DNA from: Sanguinoderma infundibulare
Lineage: Eukaryota > Basidiomycota > Agaricomycetes > Polyporales > Polyporaceae
Reading direction: 5' to 3'
Assembly (NCBI GenBank): GCA_032821775.1
Contig: JAVLRN010000018.1
Location: forward strand, 417,405-481,404
DNA length: 64,000 bases
Shown here: positions 21,629 to 33,164 of the stretch, piece by piece
How positions within the stretch are numbered: position 1 is the stretch's first letter
Layout: each line of letters begins with the position of its first letter
The notes under the pieces: model-generated
Database searches by the model: none
Seen by the model: only the letters and a program-made list of their open reading frames with translations
What the model was told of the DNA's origin: nothing
Position numbers and translations under genes: made by a program

Positions 21629-23380
21629 ATGTACGCCCTCAAGCCGACGTCCTTCTTCCGCCCCTCCAGCCGCCCCACATCTCCTGTCTCCACTCCTCGT
21701 CAGGAATCTGCAGTGAGTGCTGACCGGCCGACACGTCCCTTGTCCAAGCTCTCCTTGTCCAACTTCCGCAAGCCATCCTCTTCTCCCGCTCCTGATGTGG
21801 CGACCGTCGGACCCACGGTTGTTCAGGATGGTTCCTTCATGGAAGTCCTCAGTTTGAAGCTCAGCGAGGCCGTCTCCAGGGCCCTCGCTCAGCCCGCCGG
21901 CCCCGCAGCACCTGGAGAGCTCCTCGCCGGAAGGCGGCCGATACCCCCTGGCCGTGGGCGCATTCTCGGCGCCCTCATCGTTTCGTAAGTCGCTTTTACC
22001 CCAGTGTCGTACGGTCCCTTTCTTACATGGTGCGCTCCTAGCGAAACCAAGGCCTCGAGAGAGAACCCGCACGTTTACCGAGCAGTCATTCGAACCCTCC
22101 AGCGCCCGCTGTCCGTGCTCCTCACAAACCTATCCAGCAACCTCGTGTCTCTCATTTCCTCCCCCGCCTTCACCATCCCTGCTGCGCCGAACGCCCAGAA
22201 CCCCGAGCTTAATGCTACCCAACTTCACGCGGTCGCTCTCGCTACCTTCGCAGGAGAGCTGCTTGAGTCGTTCGACGAGATCGGTCTTGGCGTCGAGGTG
22301 GACACCAGAGGTGAGAGTCTCAAGACCATCCGCGAGGGCCTCGTCTCCATTGTCAACCGGGTCGTCGATCCCCTCATGGCTGGCATCAAGAACGACCTCC
22401 TGCCCGTCCTCGTGGCTTTGGAGACGGTGCCTGCATCCCCGGCGGCTACCACCGGCGCGGCTGGAAAGGCAGTCGGAACGATCAAGTCCCCGGTGCCACA
22501 TCCGTCAATCATGACTCTGCAAACTTTGATACCCATCCATGCTCGTGCGCTCTCGCGGATCGTCGCTTCGGCATACGCGGAGAACGCCCTCGCGTCTCTC
22601 GTCATCTCGCTCGTCTGGCGGGGCATGGTGGCGCTCTCGCACCGTCCAACTTTCCCCGCGTCTCCGCCTGCTTCGCCTTCCATGGGTGTGGTGCCGCTCA
22701 AGTCCAAGGAGTCGAAGAAGAACCTGACTAGCCCTCCGGCGACGCCCCCTCCAAGCCGCTTCACGTTGAAACTGCCGCCTTCCCGTCCTCCGAGTCCACC
22801 TTCCCCTGCCTCTCGGGGAGCGACCGCCGCGGCGGATGCCCGCGTCCTTTACAATCTCCTCAGCTACCTCCCCAAGCCGTCCGCCACCAAGGAGCAGACG
22901 CGCCTCGCGCGTGAGGTCGTAGACGAGGCACTTGACGGCCTCAGTTCCCTCATTGCCCTCCTCGAGTCCGTCCAAGTGCACATCCTGTCCCCGCACTCCG
23001 CTAGCGGCACTGGCACGGGCAGCGCAAATACGAGCCCGAAGGCGACGCCGCTCGCCGAGCTCGAGGCGGACCTCGACCTGCTCACAGCCGACATCCCGAT
23101 CGTGGTCGCGCTCCCGGTCCTCCTGCGCGCGTACCTCCCCGGCGACGAGCGGTCTGTGCCGGCGATCCTCGGGATGGGCGAGGACGCGTACCGGAAGAAC
23201 TGCCTGAGCGGGTTCGGGCGCGCGGAGGAGTGCGGGGTCCCGGTCGGCCAGCGCGTGCTCGACGTGCTGCGCGCCGAGGGCGCGGACGCGGGGGGGCTGC
23301 TGAAGTGGCTCGAGCGGGAGCTGAGGCTCGCGCGGGCGGAGAGGGAGGAGGGAGGAGTGATGCCGACGCACGAGCATTGA
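21629..23380 (+). CDS. Conserved-looking protein of unknown function
   Basis: Exons 21629-21984 and 22042-23380 (1695 nt, 564 aa), joined by a 57-bp intron with consensus ends. The N-terminus is Ser/Pro-rich, without a signal peptide, and looks disordered. Two mostly helical, Leu/Ala-rich parts follow: about residues 65-290, which includes a stretch at Pro-Ser-Ile-Met-Thr-Leu-Gln, and about 375-550. They are separated by a Ser/Pro-rich linker containing Pro-Pro-Ser-Arg-Pro-Pro-Ser-Pro-Pro. The C-terminus is rich in Glu/Arg. It is probably soluble and intracellular. I do not recognise the family. Strong third-position GC bias, a long uninterrupted frame and a clean intron support a real gene. 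Confidence 0.75.
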
Positions 23381-23469
23381 CTGCATGGCTGCGGGTTCGT
23401 TTCTTCTGGTTTGGGCTTTGTAGCGCGTCGTTCGTTCGACGTCGGTTTCGGTTTGCACTCGTTTTATGA

Positions 23470-24380
23470 GGTAAATTATGGAGGAGGGTGTGTTGCGGAT
23501 ATCATTATAATCGATGCATTCGTGGTTGAACGTTTGAACAAGCATTGCAGTTACCGGAGACACAGGCTCGCTGCTCGTCCATGACAAGCCGTTGGGGTTG
23601 AAGTTGACTTTCAGTCGACTGTTCGGAACATGTCGCCGCCATGGCAAGGCTTGCTCTGAACCATTTCTCTCGTGCTACTCATGAGGCCTGAGGCCTGGAC
23701 GTGGTTCTTTAGGACGTCAATTTCCAGACAACCCAATGCATGATCTCGGACAGGCACGAGTGCAATGGGTTCCAGGTGAGTGATCGGTGTTTTGTTTTGT
23801 TTGCTTCCCCCACTGGCAAACGTTGGCTTCTACTACATGTCCATTACATATGGGCGAAGGGGCGTAATATGTATGGGCAGTGGCTGTACCCATGCTCGTG
23901 CCAGAGACCTCGGGATTCGGTCGTTGCTATTTAGTATTTGATTGATGGACGACGGCCCGTTTCTGATTTCATATCCATACCCAGCATCGCGGGAGTAAGA
24001 ACATACCGGATAGTACAGAGTAGAGCGGCCCGTGAGCTGTCGGAGCCGGGATGTGTTGTACCTCAAGCCTAATGATGCGCCTGGCATCTCGGCGGCGGAC
24101 GTATACGGTAGCGTGTTGTGCCGTACCTCGAGAAAGAGTCTTGGGCGATGCGCTCATTGCCACGACTCGCCGGGCTCGACCATGTCTGCGTTCAAATTCC
24201 TTTCCCACTGGTCAAAGTCGCAGTCGTATGCAACACACCGTGCAGCCGTTCTTCAGTTTCCCAACGTCTCAATGCTTTTCGAGACCATGATTTCGCCTTT
24301 CGGGCCTTCATAAGACTTTGCTGAATCATTTCAGATGGACTAGGATGGCGTGGTCAACAGATGCCATGGGACCTCCGGAA
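23470..24380. other. Intergenic, no gene seen
   Basis: This is the 3' flank of the preceding gene, followed by DNA with only short frames. No repeat arms, RNA genes or domain traces were identified. Confidence 0.45.
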
Positions 24381-24800
24381 TTTGGTCGGGGCCGCCAGAC
24401 AACTCGTTAAACACACCCGATGGTGTATTTGAATCTTCACGAAGGTCTTAGCATTTGGCAAATGTATATGTAAAATCATCGGCGTCCACAACGAGGTCAG
24501 ATTCTGATACACAGAGCGCCGCCTTCGAAATTGCGTCGAGGTTTGAGCGATTCTACTAGCCAGTCAGTGAGTCGGGCTGATATCCATATGCATTTTCAGA
24601 TGTGCAGACGCCTTCGTCGCTTTCGAGCCGCATTCACGCTCGCGTCTACATCAACCATGGTAGAGTATAAAAGGGCCGTGAGTGGACCCTCGTCCACCCA
24701 CTCAGCAGGGCACCCGAATAGCAATGCGGTCTCCCATTCACTCTCTCCTTCCTATTCTCCTTGCGGCTTTCTTCGGAGCCTGGCACTCAAGGTGGGAGAC
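24380..24800 (+). pseudogene. Truncated third copy of gene C (promoter plus first codons)
   Basis: About 400 bp here match the 5' region of C' about 1.08 kb further on (25,460-25,880). The shared parts include GGTGTATTTGAATC, GTCGAGGTTTGAG, CAGACGCCTTCGTCGCTTTCG, a TATA box at 24,666-24,672 and an ATG at 24,725 followed by about 14 codons of the C signal peptide. Homology stops abruptly near 24,770. It is therefore a promoter-bearing stub left by a tandem duplication, with no second exon or downstream C sequence after it. Confidence 0.8.
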
Positions 24801-25459
24801 TCGCAGACGCGTCGGAAGTGGAAGGATGGACTCACAGAGATATGGAATGGAAACTGGATAACATGGGTGTAGATACACAGGAGGACTTACTTTTCGACAC
24901 CCAGCACAAAACACGAAGACCCCCGAACAGCTGCAGACACTCTGTAAGTGGGAGTTGAGGGAAAGGTGAGTTGCAACAGAGACGACAAACAATTGGGACT
25001 CCGCAGAGAAGCGATCGGCCATGATGGACTGGATATGGTCGAAGGAGTCGGGCAGTGGCCAGGCAGGCAATGGACAGCCGGTCTCCAGCCGCGGTGAAGG
25101 CTGGGCAGGCGCTGGCTGGGAGATCCGGCCACCGACTTTTGGGAAAATGGGCGTGTACTAAATATGGTGCATTAGACGCCACGGAATTATGCAAAGCCTG
25201 TAGATGGGTTCCGTGGAGTGCGGACGTTGTGGGCGCTCTGGAACTTGGCCCGGGCTACTAGATGGTTCTCGGGACACCACCCCTATTCCTGCTTGAAAAT
25301 TACATGCTCACATCCGCTTTGTGCTAGTGGAGACATAAGCGGTGCTTTCAGGCCGATTTGGGCTCAAGGGCCGCACTTCCTGGGCGATGGCTCTCGGACG
25401 CGGCGGCGTCTTCTCGGCCATTCAAACAAAGACAAACAGCCTGTCGGGCACGCGACCTG
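24801..25459. other. Spacer between the C stub and the C' promoter
   Basis: No supported reading frame. It fills the position where the rest of the duplicated C gene would be expected but shows no similarity to C exons 2-4. Confidence 0.45.
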
Positions 25460-25764
25460 CAGTGTTTTATGCAAAGCACTGTAGCAAGCACCGCCGAGGG
25501 TGTATTTGAATCGTCGCAAAAATCTTAACTCTATGCAAATGTATGGGAAGCATCGGCGTCCGAACACGTCGGATCTCGACACTCAGGTGCCCCCGTCGAC
25601 ATATGTCGAGGTTTGAGCTATTCTACTACCCAGCAGGGTGGGCTCTCAGTGAGTCGGCGCATCATTGTATAGGACCTTGAGCATCTTCCCCTAATCATAC
25701 TCACATATGCAGACGCCTTCGTCGCTTTCGCCGGGCCTCAAGCTCGCGTCTACGTCGACCACAA

Positions 25765-25780
25765 TGGAGTATAAAGGGCC
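25765..25780 (+). promoter_or_regulatory. TATA box of gene C'
   Basis: GAGTATAAAGGG lies about 55 nt upstream of the C' start at 25,831, the same arrangement as before C in the left arm. Confidence 0.7.
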
Positions 25781-25830
25781 CCGAGTGGACCCAGTGCGTT
25801 CAGCGAATCCGCACGGCAATCCGAACGACG

Positions 25831-26908
25831 ATGCGGTCCCCCATTCACTCTCTCCTTCCTATTCTCCTCGCGGCGGTCGCCTTCGCACACTGTACTAGTG
25901 CAGTGTCTGTCCGGACACGCGATGTAGAGCTCGCTGCACGCGAGGTCTCGTCGGACAAGGCCGTCTTCGAGTATGACGGCGACAAGGAGCTCATGGCTCC
26001 GGACGACGTCGAGCTCGTTCGTCGCGCCGGGTGGACCTTCAACAGCAGTAGGCGCTGCATCCGTCTCTCCTTACTTCGATCCCATGCTTACTCGTTACAC
26101 TGCAGACCAGAAGATGGCCACGGAGACCATCGTTGCGAGTGTCGGTCAGTCAAAGCGCTCTTCAATATCAATATAGTGTCGCCGTGGCTCATCTCATCCT
26201 CTCTTGGACGTGATAGGTGTTGCGGCCGCTGCTTGTGCGACGGGCAACCCAGTGAACTGCGCGATCGGCAGCACTTTTGCAGTCTTTGGGTTCTTCTTCG
26301 CCGTCTATGCCCTCTCCGATCGCGCGGCGGGAGAGATCGCGAACCCGTACTTCATCTACCCACCTACCCCGCACCAGAGCGTGGTGCAGAGGCTGGAGAG
26401 CGAGCTCGAAACGGGCAAATGGCATCCCGTCGGTCGCGTCCACCACCTCGGGCTCAACCACACCGTCCAGTACTTCAACACTGGCCCGGGAAAGATCCAG
26501 AAGTTGCGAGCCCGGTGGGCAACGGCACCTGCTCCCTGTTGAAACGCTCGGCTCATGCTAGCATACAGCAATGTTCCCTTCTGGAACGAGACTCAGGCCG
26601 GCCTCGAGGGACGCAGCGACCCGGACAACGACGGCGGATTCGTGGCGGATTACTCGTGGATCAACAACAATGTCGGTTCGTACGACTCATTCCACAGCAC
26701 CTCGGCCGGCGCGAGCTTCTTTGCGGCGAACGCGGGCGGGTGGATGATTGGGTCGACGACGATCGCCGCTTGTGCCGAGTTTTTGGACTCGGACGGCGGG
26801 CTCGCGAACGGGCTGCTGACGCTCGGGTGGAACAATCAAGAATTCCAATGGACGGAGCCTGGAGAGGAGGAGGCTGCTTATAACAAGTGTGCCGCTGATG
26901 GTGTCTGA
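25831..26908 (+). CDS. Gene C': secreted/membrane protein, unrecognised family (right-arm copy)
   Basis: Exons 25831-26047, 26106-26144, 26217-26514, 26569-26908; 894 nt, 297 aa. All four exon lengths (217, 39, 298, 340) equal those of C. It has the same architecture: signal peptide, acidic propeptide-like segment, Arg-Arg before Ala-Gly-Trp-Thr-Phe-Asn-Ser, Ala-Cys-Ala-Thr-Gly-Asn-Pro, a hydrophobic helix ending at Tyr-Ala-Leu-Ser-Asp-Arg, then the long C-terminal domain. Differences from C are scattered substitutions with no stop codons or indels in exons, so both copies look to be under constraint. It is followed directly by B' on the same strand. Function unknown. Confidence 0.78.
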
Positions 26909-27244
26909 GTAGTACTACTGGGTTGGAGTAGCACGTGCGTGTATGACTACGTAGGCTGTTGTGATTGATTCGTTGTTACGTTTTTCTGAAGGTCCTACGA
27001 TTTTTCAAACAGTGTGTCTGCCAACAGTGGTCGCGGCAGGATTTGCCACTGATGTCCGACTCCCCGAACTATATATGGTCCGGGGCGACACGGGCGCGAC
27101 GAAATACGCGCACCTCCAAGGTGCGCTCAACCAGATCTGACCGATGAGTCTGATGCTATGGGCGCAATCCAGTTCCCGTGGCCATATTGTATAATTGGGG
27201 CGCTTCTGATCTGCGCCGACGCTGAGGCTTTTACATTCACCGAG

Positions 27245-27262
27245 CGGAGCATAAAAGGGCTC
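27245..27262 (+). promoter_or_regulatory. TATA box of gene B'
   Basis: GCATAAAAGGGCTC lies about 75 nt upstream of the B' start and is mirrored upstream of B at about 7,460. Confidence 0.65.
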
Positions 27263-27328
27263 TGCGCACATGACGTACCCACGCGTGCATCCCCCACTCC
27301 GCAACGACGTTCGAACACCGCACCGACA

Positions 27329-27852
27329 ATGTGCTCTTCCTCCTTTGGCTTCATCGCTGCTGTCATCGCGCTGGCCTTCGTAAACCCAAGAAGTGCGCTG
27401 TCTAACCAGGAACGTCGCGATAGACCTGGGGCCAGCGAGCCCGTCGCTCCGCACGATGGCAAACCCCCTCGTCGCGCCGGCCGCGGGTGGACCTTCAAAA
27501 ACAGTGCGCATTCCATCGGTCGCTCTCACTCAGCTTTCACGCTTATCCATGGGGTACAGATGAAGGGTTGGTCATGACCTGCATCGCCGGGGGAGCCGGT
27601 TCGTGGCCGATATCCCCTTCATATGACGTTCGGTGTTATTCATTCATGGCTGGACATCCTTTCACAGTCGTCGCGATTACCGCCTGTTCGACCGGCGAAC
27701 CTACCGTCGGCATGATTGGCATCTCCTTCTCGGCCGTCATGCTCGTGTCCTCGGTCGTCCTTTTCCGCGATCGCCCTGATGAGGGAGAATCGGAGGGCCC
27801 GCACACCCCGGACCAGAAGGAGAGCAGCGTCCACGACAACAGGCTCAACTAG
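27329..27852 (+). CDS. Gene B': short secreted/membrane protein, unrecognised family (right-arm copy)
   Basis: Exons 27329-27503, 27560-27598, 27668-27852; 399 nt, 132 aa. The second exon is exactly 39 bp, as in B, C and C', and the flanking intron phases are identical. It has a signal peptide, an Arg-rich segment with Arg-Arg-Ala-Gly-Arg before Gly-Trp-Thr-Phe-Lys-Asn, Ala-Cys-Ser-Thr-Gly-Glu-Pro, a hydrophobic helix, and a hydrophilic tail that differs from B at its end. The first exon is six bases longer than in B. It is tandem with C' (420 bp apart) and convergent with the GH27 gene at 28,195, mirroring the left arm. Not recognised. Confidence 0.75.
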
Positions 27853-28194
27853 GAGGTAGTCTTCTGTCGAAACTCCGCCAGCTTACAAGGTTCTCCTCGG
27901 ACCATAGAACCGCGAGTGTAAGCAGATACTGTGCCGTTTCGCCCCTCGTCATCGTTCGCATTTGGGATACTTACTCATCTTTCAGTTGCTCCCGTATGTT
28001 GCAGCGCCGATATCATCGAGTATAGCACCGCGTTCGTTCCCTGTCTCGCGCCGCAGGATGTCCGATATTTGCGTCCGGTGCAACAACTACGCACTGTACA
28101 GGGTTCTGAGAACGAGCTTTCTGATCGAGCACAAGATCTCTGACACGCCGTCGCTGCAATCAGCCCACCGCGTTTGCGCGCCCGAAATTTCTAC
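27853..28194. other. Convergent 3' spacer of the right arm
   Basis: Mirror of 6,555-6,900, lying between the stops of B' and the minus-strand GH27 gene. No coding sequence is supported. Confidence 0.55.
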
Positions 28195-30169
28195 TCAACA
28201 GTCTTCGCAAGCGGCGGGAGTGATGAGGAACGCGGCGGTGTCGTGCGTGTCGACCGTGGTCGAGTAGCTCGTCCTGAACGCGCCCAGATCCTCGCCCGTC
28301 CACATGTCGTGCACCACGAAATCCGAGCCAGACTCGATGCCGGGAACCTCCTGAAAACCGAACGTCATCGTCGTCGCCGCCGCGTTCGTGTTGATGATGA
28401 AGACGTGCGTGCCCCTCGATGACTGACCCGCGTAAAACTCGGGCGGCGACGTGGTTGGGGCCCCAATGAAGGGAGCGAAGGGCATGGCCGGGGTGCCGAC
28501 GATGGGATCCTGGTTGAACTCGAGCAGTTCCGCGTTCTTGACGATAGCCAGCTGGGCCGAGGTCAGGAGCGAGAGCTTCCGGATGGACGTTAAGTGGCAT
28601 GTGGATGCGCGATGGATGCGGCGGGACTCACGTCGGTACTAAGAAGGAGAGGGCTCTTGAGGAACGCCCACGCCGCGAAGTTCGTCCGCTGCTCCTGGAT
28701 GGTCAAGCCTCCGTTTCCGATCTGCATCAGGTCCCTGTACGCGCAGGTTAACCTAGTGCAGACAAGAACCTCGATGCACTCACATGTCATTGTGGGAGTA
28801 GAAGTCGATCGAGTCGAGGTGCTGCACATTGAAGGCGATGGTGCTTGCGATGGAACTCCAGGATGGGCCCAAGTTGCCGGACATGCGCCACGAGTGTCCC
28901 TATGCCCCCCCGGGCGATCGGTATGTCAGCCGCAAATTGGGGTCGCAGAGACGTAGGAGGAACGCACCACACGGGCGCCCCATTCCCATACGTCTACTGG
29001 GAGTCCCGAGATACTGAAGAGAAATGGTCGACCGGTTTCGTTCAACGTGGCACTGCCATGTGTCCACATCGTCAGCATACATGCGACCTAACCAAACCGG
29101 TGACCCGGGGACGTACCCCATTTGACGGTAGCGAATAGCAGTGTTTGAGTTGCTATCATGCAATCCAAGCCTCTAGGCAAGGACAATATGTGAATACGAA
29201 GGGAGACACGTACTACCAGTCTCCATCAGGCGGGCTCTGTGAAGAAGTCAGGATCCGGATTGACTGGCTATGATTAGAAATGATGCGCGCACTGGAGAGT
29301 CGGTCCAGTTCGCGGGAACCGTGCCGTTATCTATTCTGGCCGTCAATTCTACGCCGTAGGAGGTGACGTTCAATCGACGCACTGTACTTGAGGTCTGGGA
29401 GGCCAGAATTAAGAATCAATATGTGATTTCTCGCACTTTAAGGTCCAGCAGACGACCGCCGGACAAACTTACAGTCGACGCCCCATTCGGCAAAAGTGGC
29501 AGCGTCCAGCTCCTCGTTTCCGAGAGAACCAGGCCCGGAGCCATCGGAGCAAGTGGTTCCGGAACAGGCGAGTATTCCGAACTTGAGGCCGACACCGTGC
29601 GCTTGGTCAGCGAGGTAGCCAATTCCGCTGGGGAACTTGCTTTGGTCCGGCGCGAGCTGACCCGTGAATTCGTTTCTAGCGTCGGCCATCCAGCACGCCT
29701 ACGAGTAAAACGCGGTCTGACGTTACAATACGGAGCCAGAAGGTTTTAGAGGAGGGAGCGCATACGTCAATGTTGATGTACTCGTAGCCTGCATCGGCAA
29801 GCCCAAGAGAGATGAATTGGTTCGTGGCGTCAAGGACCTCGGTTTCGTCGACGTCTATCGTAGCAATGGCCATTAGGTCAGGTACATGGAGATGACGTGT
29901 GGGAGCATACGCACCGCAACCATACGCATTCCAGGCGTTCCAGCTAATCAGTCGTCAGTCAGCTTCCCGCGTTTCTCAAGTCGAACGAAGGGAGTGTCTC
30001 ACCCGAGGGCAGGAAGCTTTCCCACATCACGGGTTGGGCCAATAGTAGGAGCTGAAGCCGCAATACCCGTGAGAGCAGCTGAAGCGGGAGTCGCTGTGCT
30101 TGGCAGCGTTACGGAGGTAAGTAGCGCTCCGAGAACATAGGCACAGAGAGGTTTGTTGAACATATACAT
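28195..30169 (-). CDS. GH27 alpha-galactosidase-like protein, copy 3 (right arm)
   Basis: It has the same multi-exon structure as the gene at 4,563, read on the minus strand, with all splice sites recoverable. It encodes a signal peptide, [10 protein letters not shown] (closer to the usual family sequence than copy 2), [33 protein letters not shown] and the full C-terminal beta domain. The family Asp-Asp-Cys-Trp reads Asp-Ala-Cys-Trp here (Glu-Gly in copy 2). The altered nucleophile region Leu-Lys-Tyr-Asn-Asn-Gly, with the same splice ambiguity, is shared with copy 2. The start is at 30,169, with a second Met at 30,163. Probably extracellular; activity uncertain. Confidence 0.85.
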
Positions 30170-32419
30170 GACGAAAGCTTTCTCGAAGGCGACCTTGTAC
30201 GAGCCGAGGAAAGGAAAGGGGGGGAGGGGGGCTGACGTCCGCCGGGCAAGTAGAGGCGACTTTTAAGTCATTCGATCGGCCTACACCTCTCCACGATTCA
30301 GGTAGGTATTCCCTGCAGGGTCACATGGAACATAACACATACATGCATCTATCGGCCTTTCCGAAGCACAACTTAACGGCAGAAGTTAGCCAGGCACCCT
30401 GAACCACATAATGCCCTACGTCGCAATGATTCCGCTTGATGGTCCCTAGGGATGAACAGGGACTCATCAGGCCAGAATCACAACAGATGACCTTGAGAAG
30501 CGTCGCACATTACCCCGATCAGCGTCGGTCATAGACAAAGCATCAGCATCGGAATCAGTAGACAGCGGCGGGATTAAGTTTCCCGGTATGATGAGGCCAG
30601 CACATCTGCCGGTGTATCGAGAAGGACTGCTCAATCTTTGGAAGCAGACGTGACTTGTCAAAGGCCGGGATGATAGGCAATTGATTGAAATATATGTGAG
30701 GGACTCGGCATCGAAATGAGAGACATAATCGGACTTACTTACAGCAAGGGAACATACGCTAGTATCTCAGTTTAGAGGGCGTGCTCACCGCCGCAAAACT
30801 TTGACCGATTTGCTTGAAAAACGCCAGGTAAGGTTTTCACGTCGTGTTCACGGCCTCGCAGCGAATGACTTCTGACTGAGCCAACGAGATCATATGCCGC
30901 GACCGAAATGGTGCAAAGTAAACACATTCTATTCCCTGCGAGAGCCGTAAATCCCAGCACGCTATACCCCAAGAAGAGCACTCGCCTGACTACCCATTCA
31001 CCTCTAACTCTCATCTGCAACCTGATGATATCCGTCCGAGCTCATACCCGCTCGCTTGTGTCCTTACCACATCCATCCGCTCCTGCTTCCCCCGGCTTGG
31101 CGTGGACGTGCTCGAGCGTGAGGAGGACGCACTACGGGGGCGTGTCAACGCCAACAGGGTAGGGCCGGTCATACCGGACGGCCAAGATCGCAAGATCGAG
31201 GACGGAGAGGAAAGCGTCTGGCGCGCGGGCTCGAGCCCGGATGGTGGGGAGGAGGGGAGGCGGTTAACGCGGTCTGCGCAGGGGAGGGTGCCGATGCCGA
31301 ATGGACGACATGCGAGGAGCGACGAGGGTGTTATGAGAGAAGCTCGGACGCGAGGCTGGACTTGGTGTTCGGAGGATTCCTCCAAACCATCGTGGGGCAT
31401 CAAGCAACCCGGACGAGCTTGAATGGCTGGTTCGCCCTGCTGAGGTAACCATCTAGTAGTCACAGTGGTAGTCAAATACGGAAACTGAGTGTATACGATA
31501 ATGTGCAGACTCACAGTAGCGGAGCGTGGAGAAGTTCCTGCTCGGCCTTCTTCGCAGCGACGCGGAAGAGGTATGTACTTATGTACAAGGTCCACAGGGA
31601 GAAGCAGCGACATCTGGAACTCTGCAACGCGTCAGCTCACATGCGGAGGGGATTGCTTACCCAAAGAATCGCGCACCTTGTGTGACCCGGCGTGAAGTGG
31701 TTGGGCACTATGGCCAAGTGTACTTGCTAGACTGCATCACCCGTGTTCGCACCATACCGAAACAGCGTACCACGCATAGTTGAGGGAAAGCACACGCTGT
31801 GAATGCCTGCGGAGGGGAAGCCTACATGGATGCCCGGACGCAGCGGCACACTGAATAGGATCACGTACACGTTCCCCTCCGCCTCATCTTCCTAAAACAG
31901 TTCGGTTTGTACGACCCAAATGGATCTGCGTCTTCTTCTCCTCCCGACGGGCGACACGTCCGCGCCAGGGTCGGGCGTCCGGAGGCGACCCTGCATGGTG
32001 AGGAGGATGGGAGGTAAGCGAAGAGGAGACATAATATCGTGTTTACACCATGCTCGGCGTGGGTGTCGATGGGGAGAAGAGCAGAACGCCCGACTCAGAA
32101 CGAGCCTTTTCAAATCTGCCCGAAAGCGTTGCCGTGATTTCCGTCTGTCGGATTCGAAGTCGCAGTCGACAACAACGGCGCTGGATGACACTGATCAGTT
32201 AGAACACACATTTACGCCACGAGACTCGAGCGTAAGCTCGATTAAGTGTTGAATAAACGCTTGGAGGGGCGCTAGAGTTGCCCGAATGGGATGCCGGCGA
32301 ATGCCGAGAAGAGCTATACAGCTGTTCCCAAGCCACCGGCAGGACTGCCCGCCATTCAGGGAATTATCGAGCTCACCGACGATACCGACGACAGCGACAA
32401 GACTCACGCTGCACTCAAG
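30170..32419. other. Intergenic; right arm ends; no gene recognised
   Basis: GH27 promoter homology continues to roughly 30.4 kb and then fades. Frames around 31.0-31.6 kb are open on both strands (up to 200 codons), but no domain or splice pattern is recognisable. Nothing between 31.7 and 32.4 kb is supported except the 5' flank of the ribosomal protein gene. Confidence 0.45.
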
Positions 32420-33164
32420 ATGGTCCGTCTCGTTGCACCCCTCACTGCTTCACGGTCGGCTAAACTATGCTGGGACTCTGCAGGCAGAACAAAAGACGGC
32501 CCCCACGAACCCCATGAAGGAGCTTCGCATCGACAAGCTCGTCATTAGTGCGTCCTCTCCTTCCAATTTCTTGTCTCGCCCAGCGTCCTGAAATGACGTT
32601 GTCCTCCTCTTCCTTTCCTCCCTTCAAACCCGTAGACATCTCCGTCGGTGAATCCGGCGATCGTCTGACGCGAGCGTCGAAGGTGCTTGAGCAGCTCACC
32701 GGCCAGACCCCCGTCACCTCCAAGGCGCGGTACACCGTCCGCCAGTTCGGAATCCGTCGTAACGAGAAGATCGCCGTGCACGTCACCATCCGCGGGCCGA
32801 AGGCGGAGGAGATCCTCGAGCGCGGCCTGAAGGTGAAGGAGTACGAGCTCAAGCGCCAGAACTTCTCCGAGATGGGCAACTTTGGGTTCGGCATCCAGGA
32901 GCACATCGACCTGGGGGCGCGGTACGACCCGACGATTGGTATCTTTGGCATGGACTTCTACGTCGTCATGGGTCGCCCGGGCGCGCGGGTGGCGAGGCGG
33001 AAGCACAAGAAGGCGCGGGTGGGCTTCCAGCACAGGATCAGGAAGGAGGACACGATGGGCTGGTTCAAGCAGCGGTTTGATGGTATTATTCTGGTGCGTC
33101 TGGTTTGTCGTAGGGGCATTGCTTGGGAGCTGACGAGACGCTTGACGGTGGACAGGCGAAGTAG
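32420..33164 (+). CDS. RPL11: 60S ribosomal protein L11 (uL5)
   Basis: Exons 32420-32422, 32484-32547, 32636-33093, 33156-33164; 534 nt, 177 aa, matching eukaryotic uL5 (about 174-178 aa). The family sequence is unmistakable: [41 protein letters not shown], and a basic C-terminal half. It binds 5S rRNA in the central protuberance of the large subunit. The first exon is inferred to be only the ATG, spliced by a 61-bp intron (GTCCGT donor, GCTAAAC branch point), a layout common for ribosomal protein genes. The last exon holds Ala-Lys-stop. The donor of intron 1 is the least certain point. Confidence 0.93.

Larger units (their letters stand above)
25690..30640 (-). repeat. Right arm of the large inverted repeat
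   Basis: Contains C' (+), B' (+) and GH27 copy 3 (-) in the exact mirror order of the left arm. Exons are clearly conserved and introns moderately, so the arms are not identical and are unlikely to be an assembly duplicate. The loop between the arms is about 16.6 kb. Confidence 0.9.

Noticed and set aside
31011..31613. 200-codon minus-strand frame between the right arm and RPL11
   Set aside because: Composition is Ser/Pro/Arg-rich as expected of GC-rich noncoding DNA; the opposite strand is equally open and no family is recognisable.
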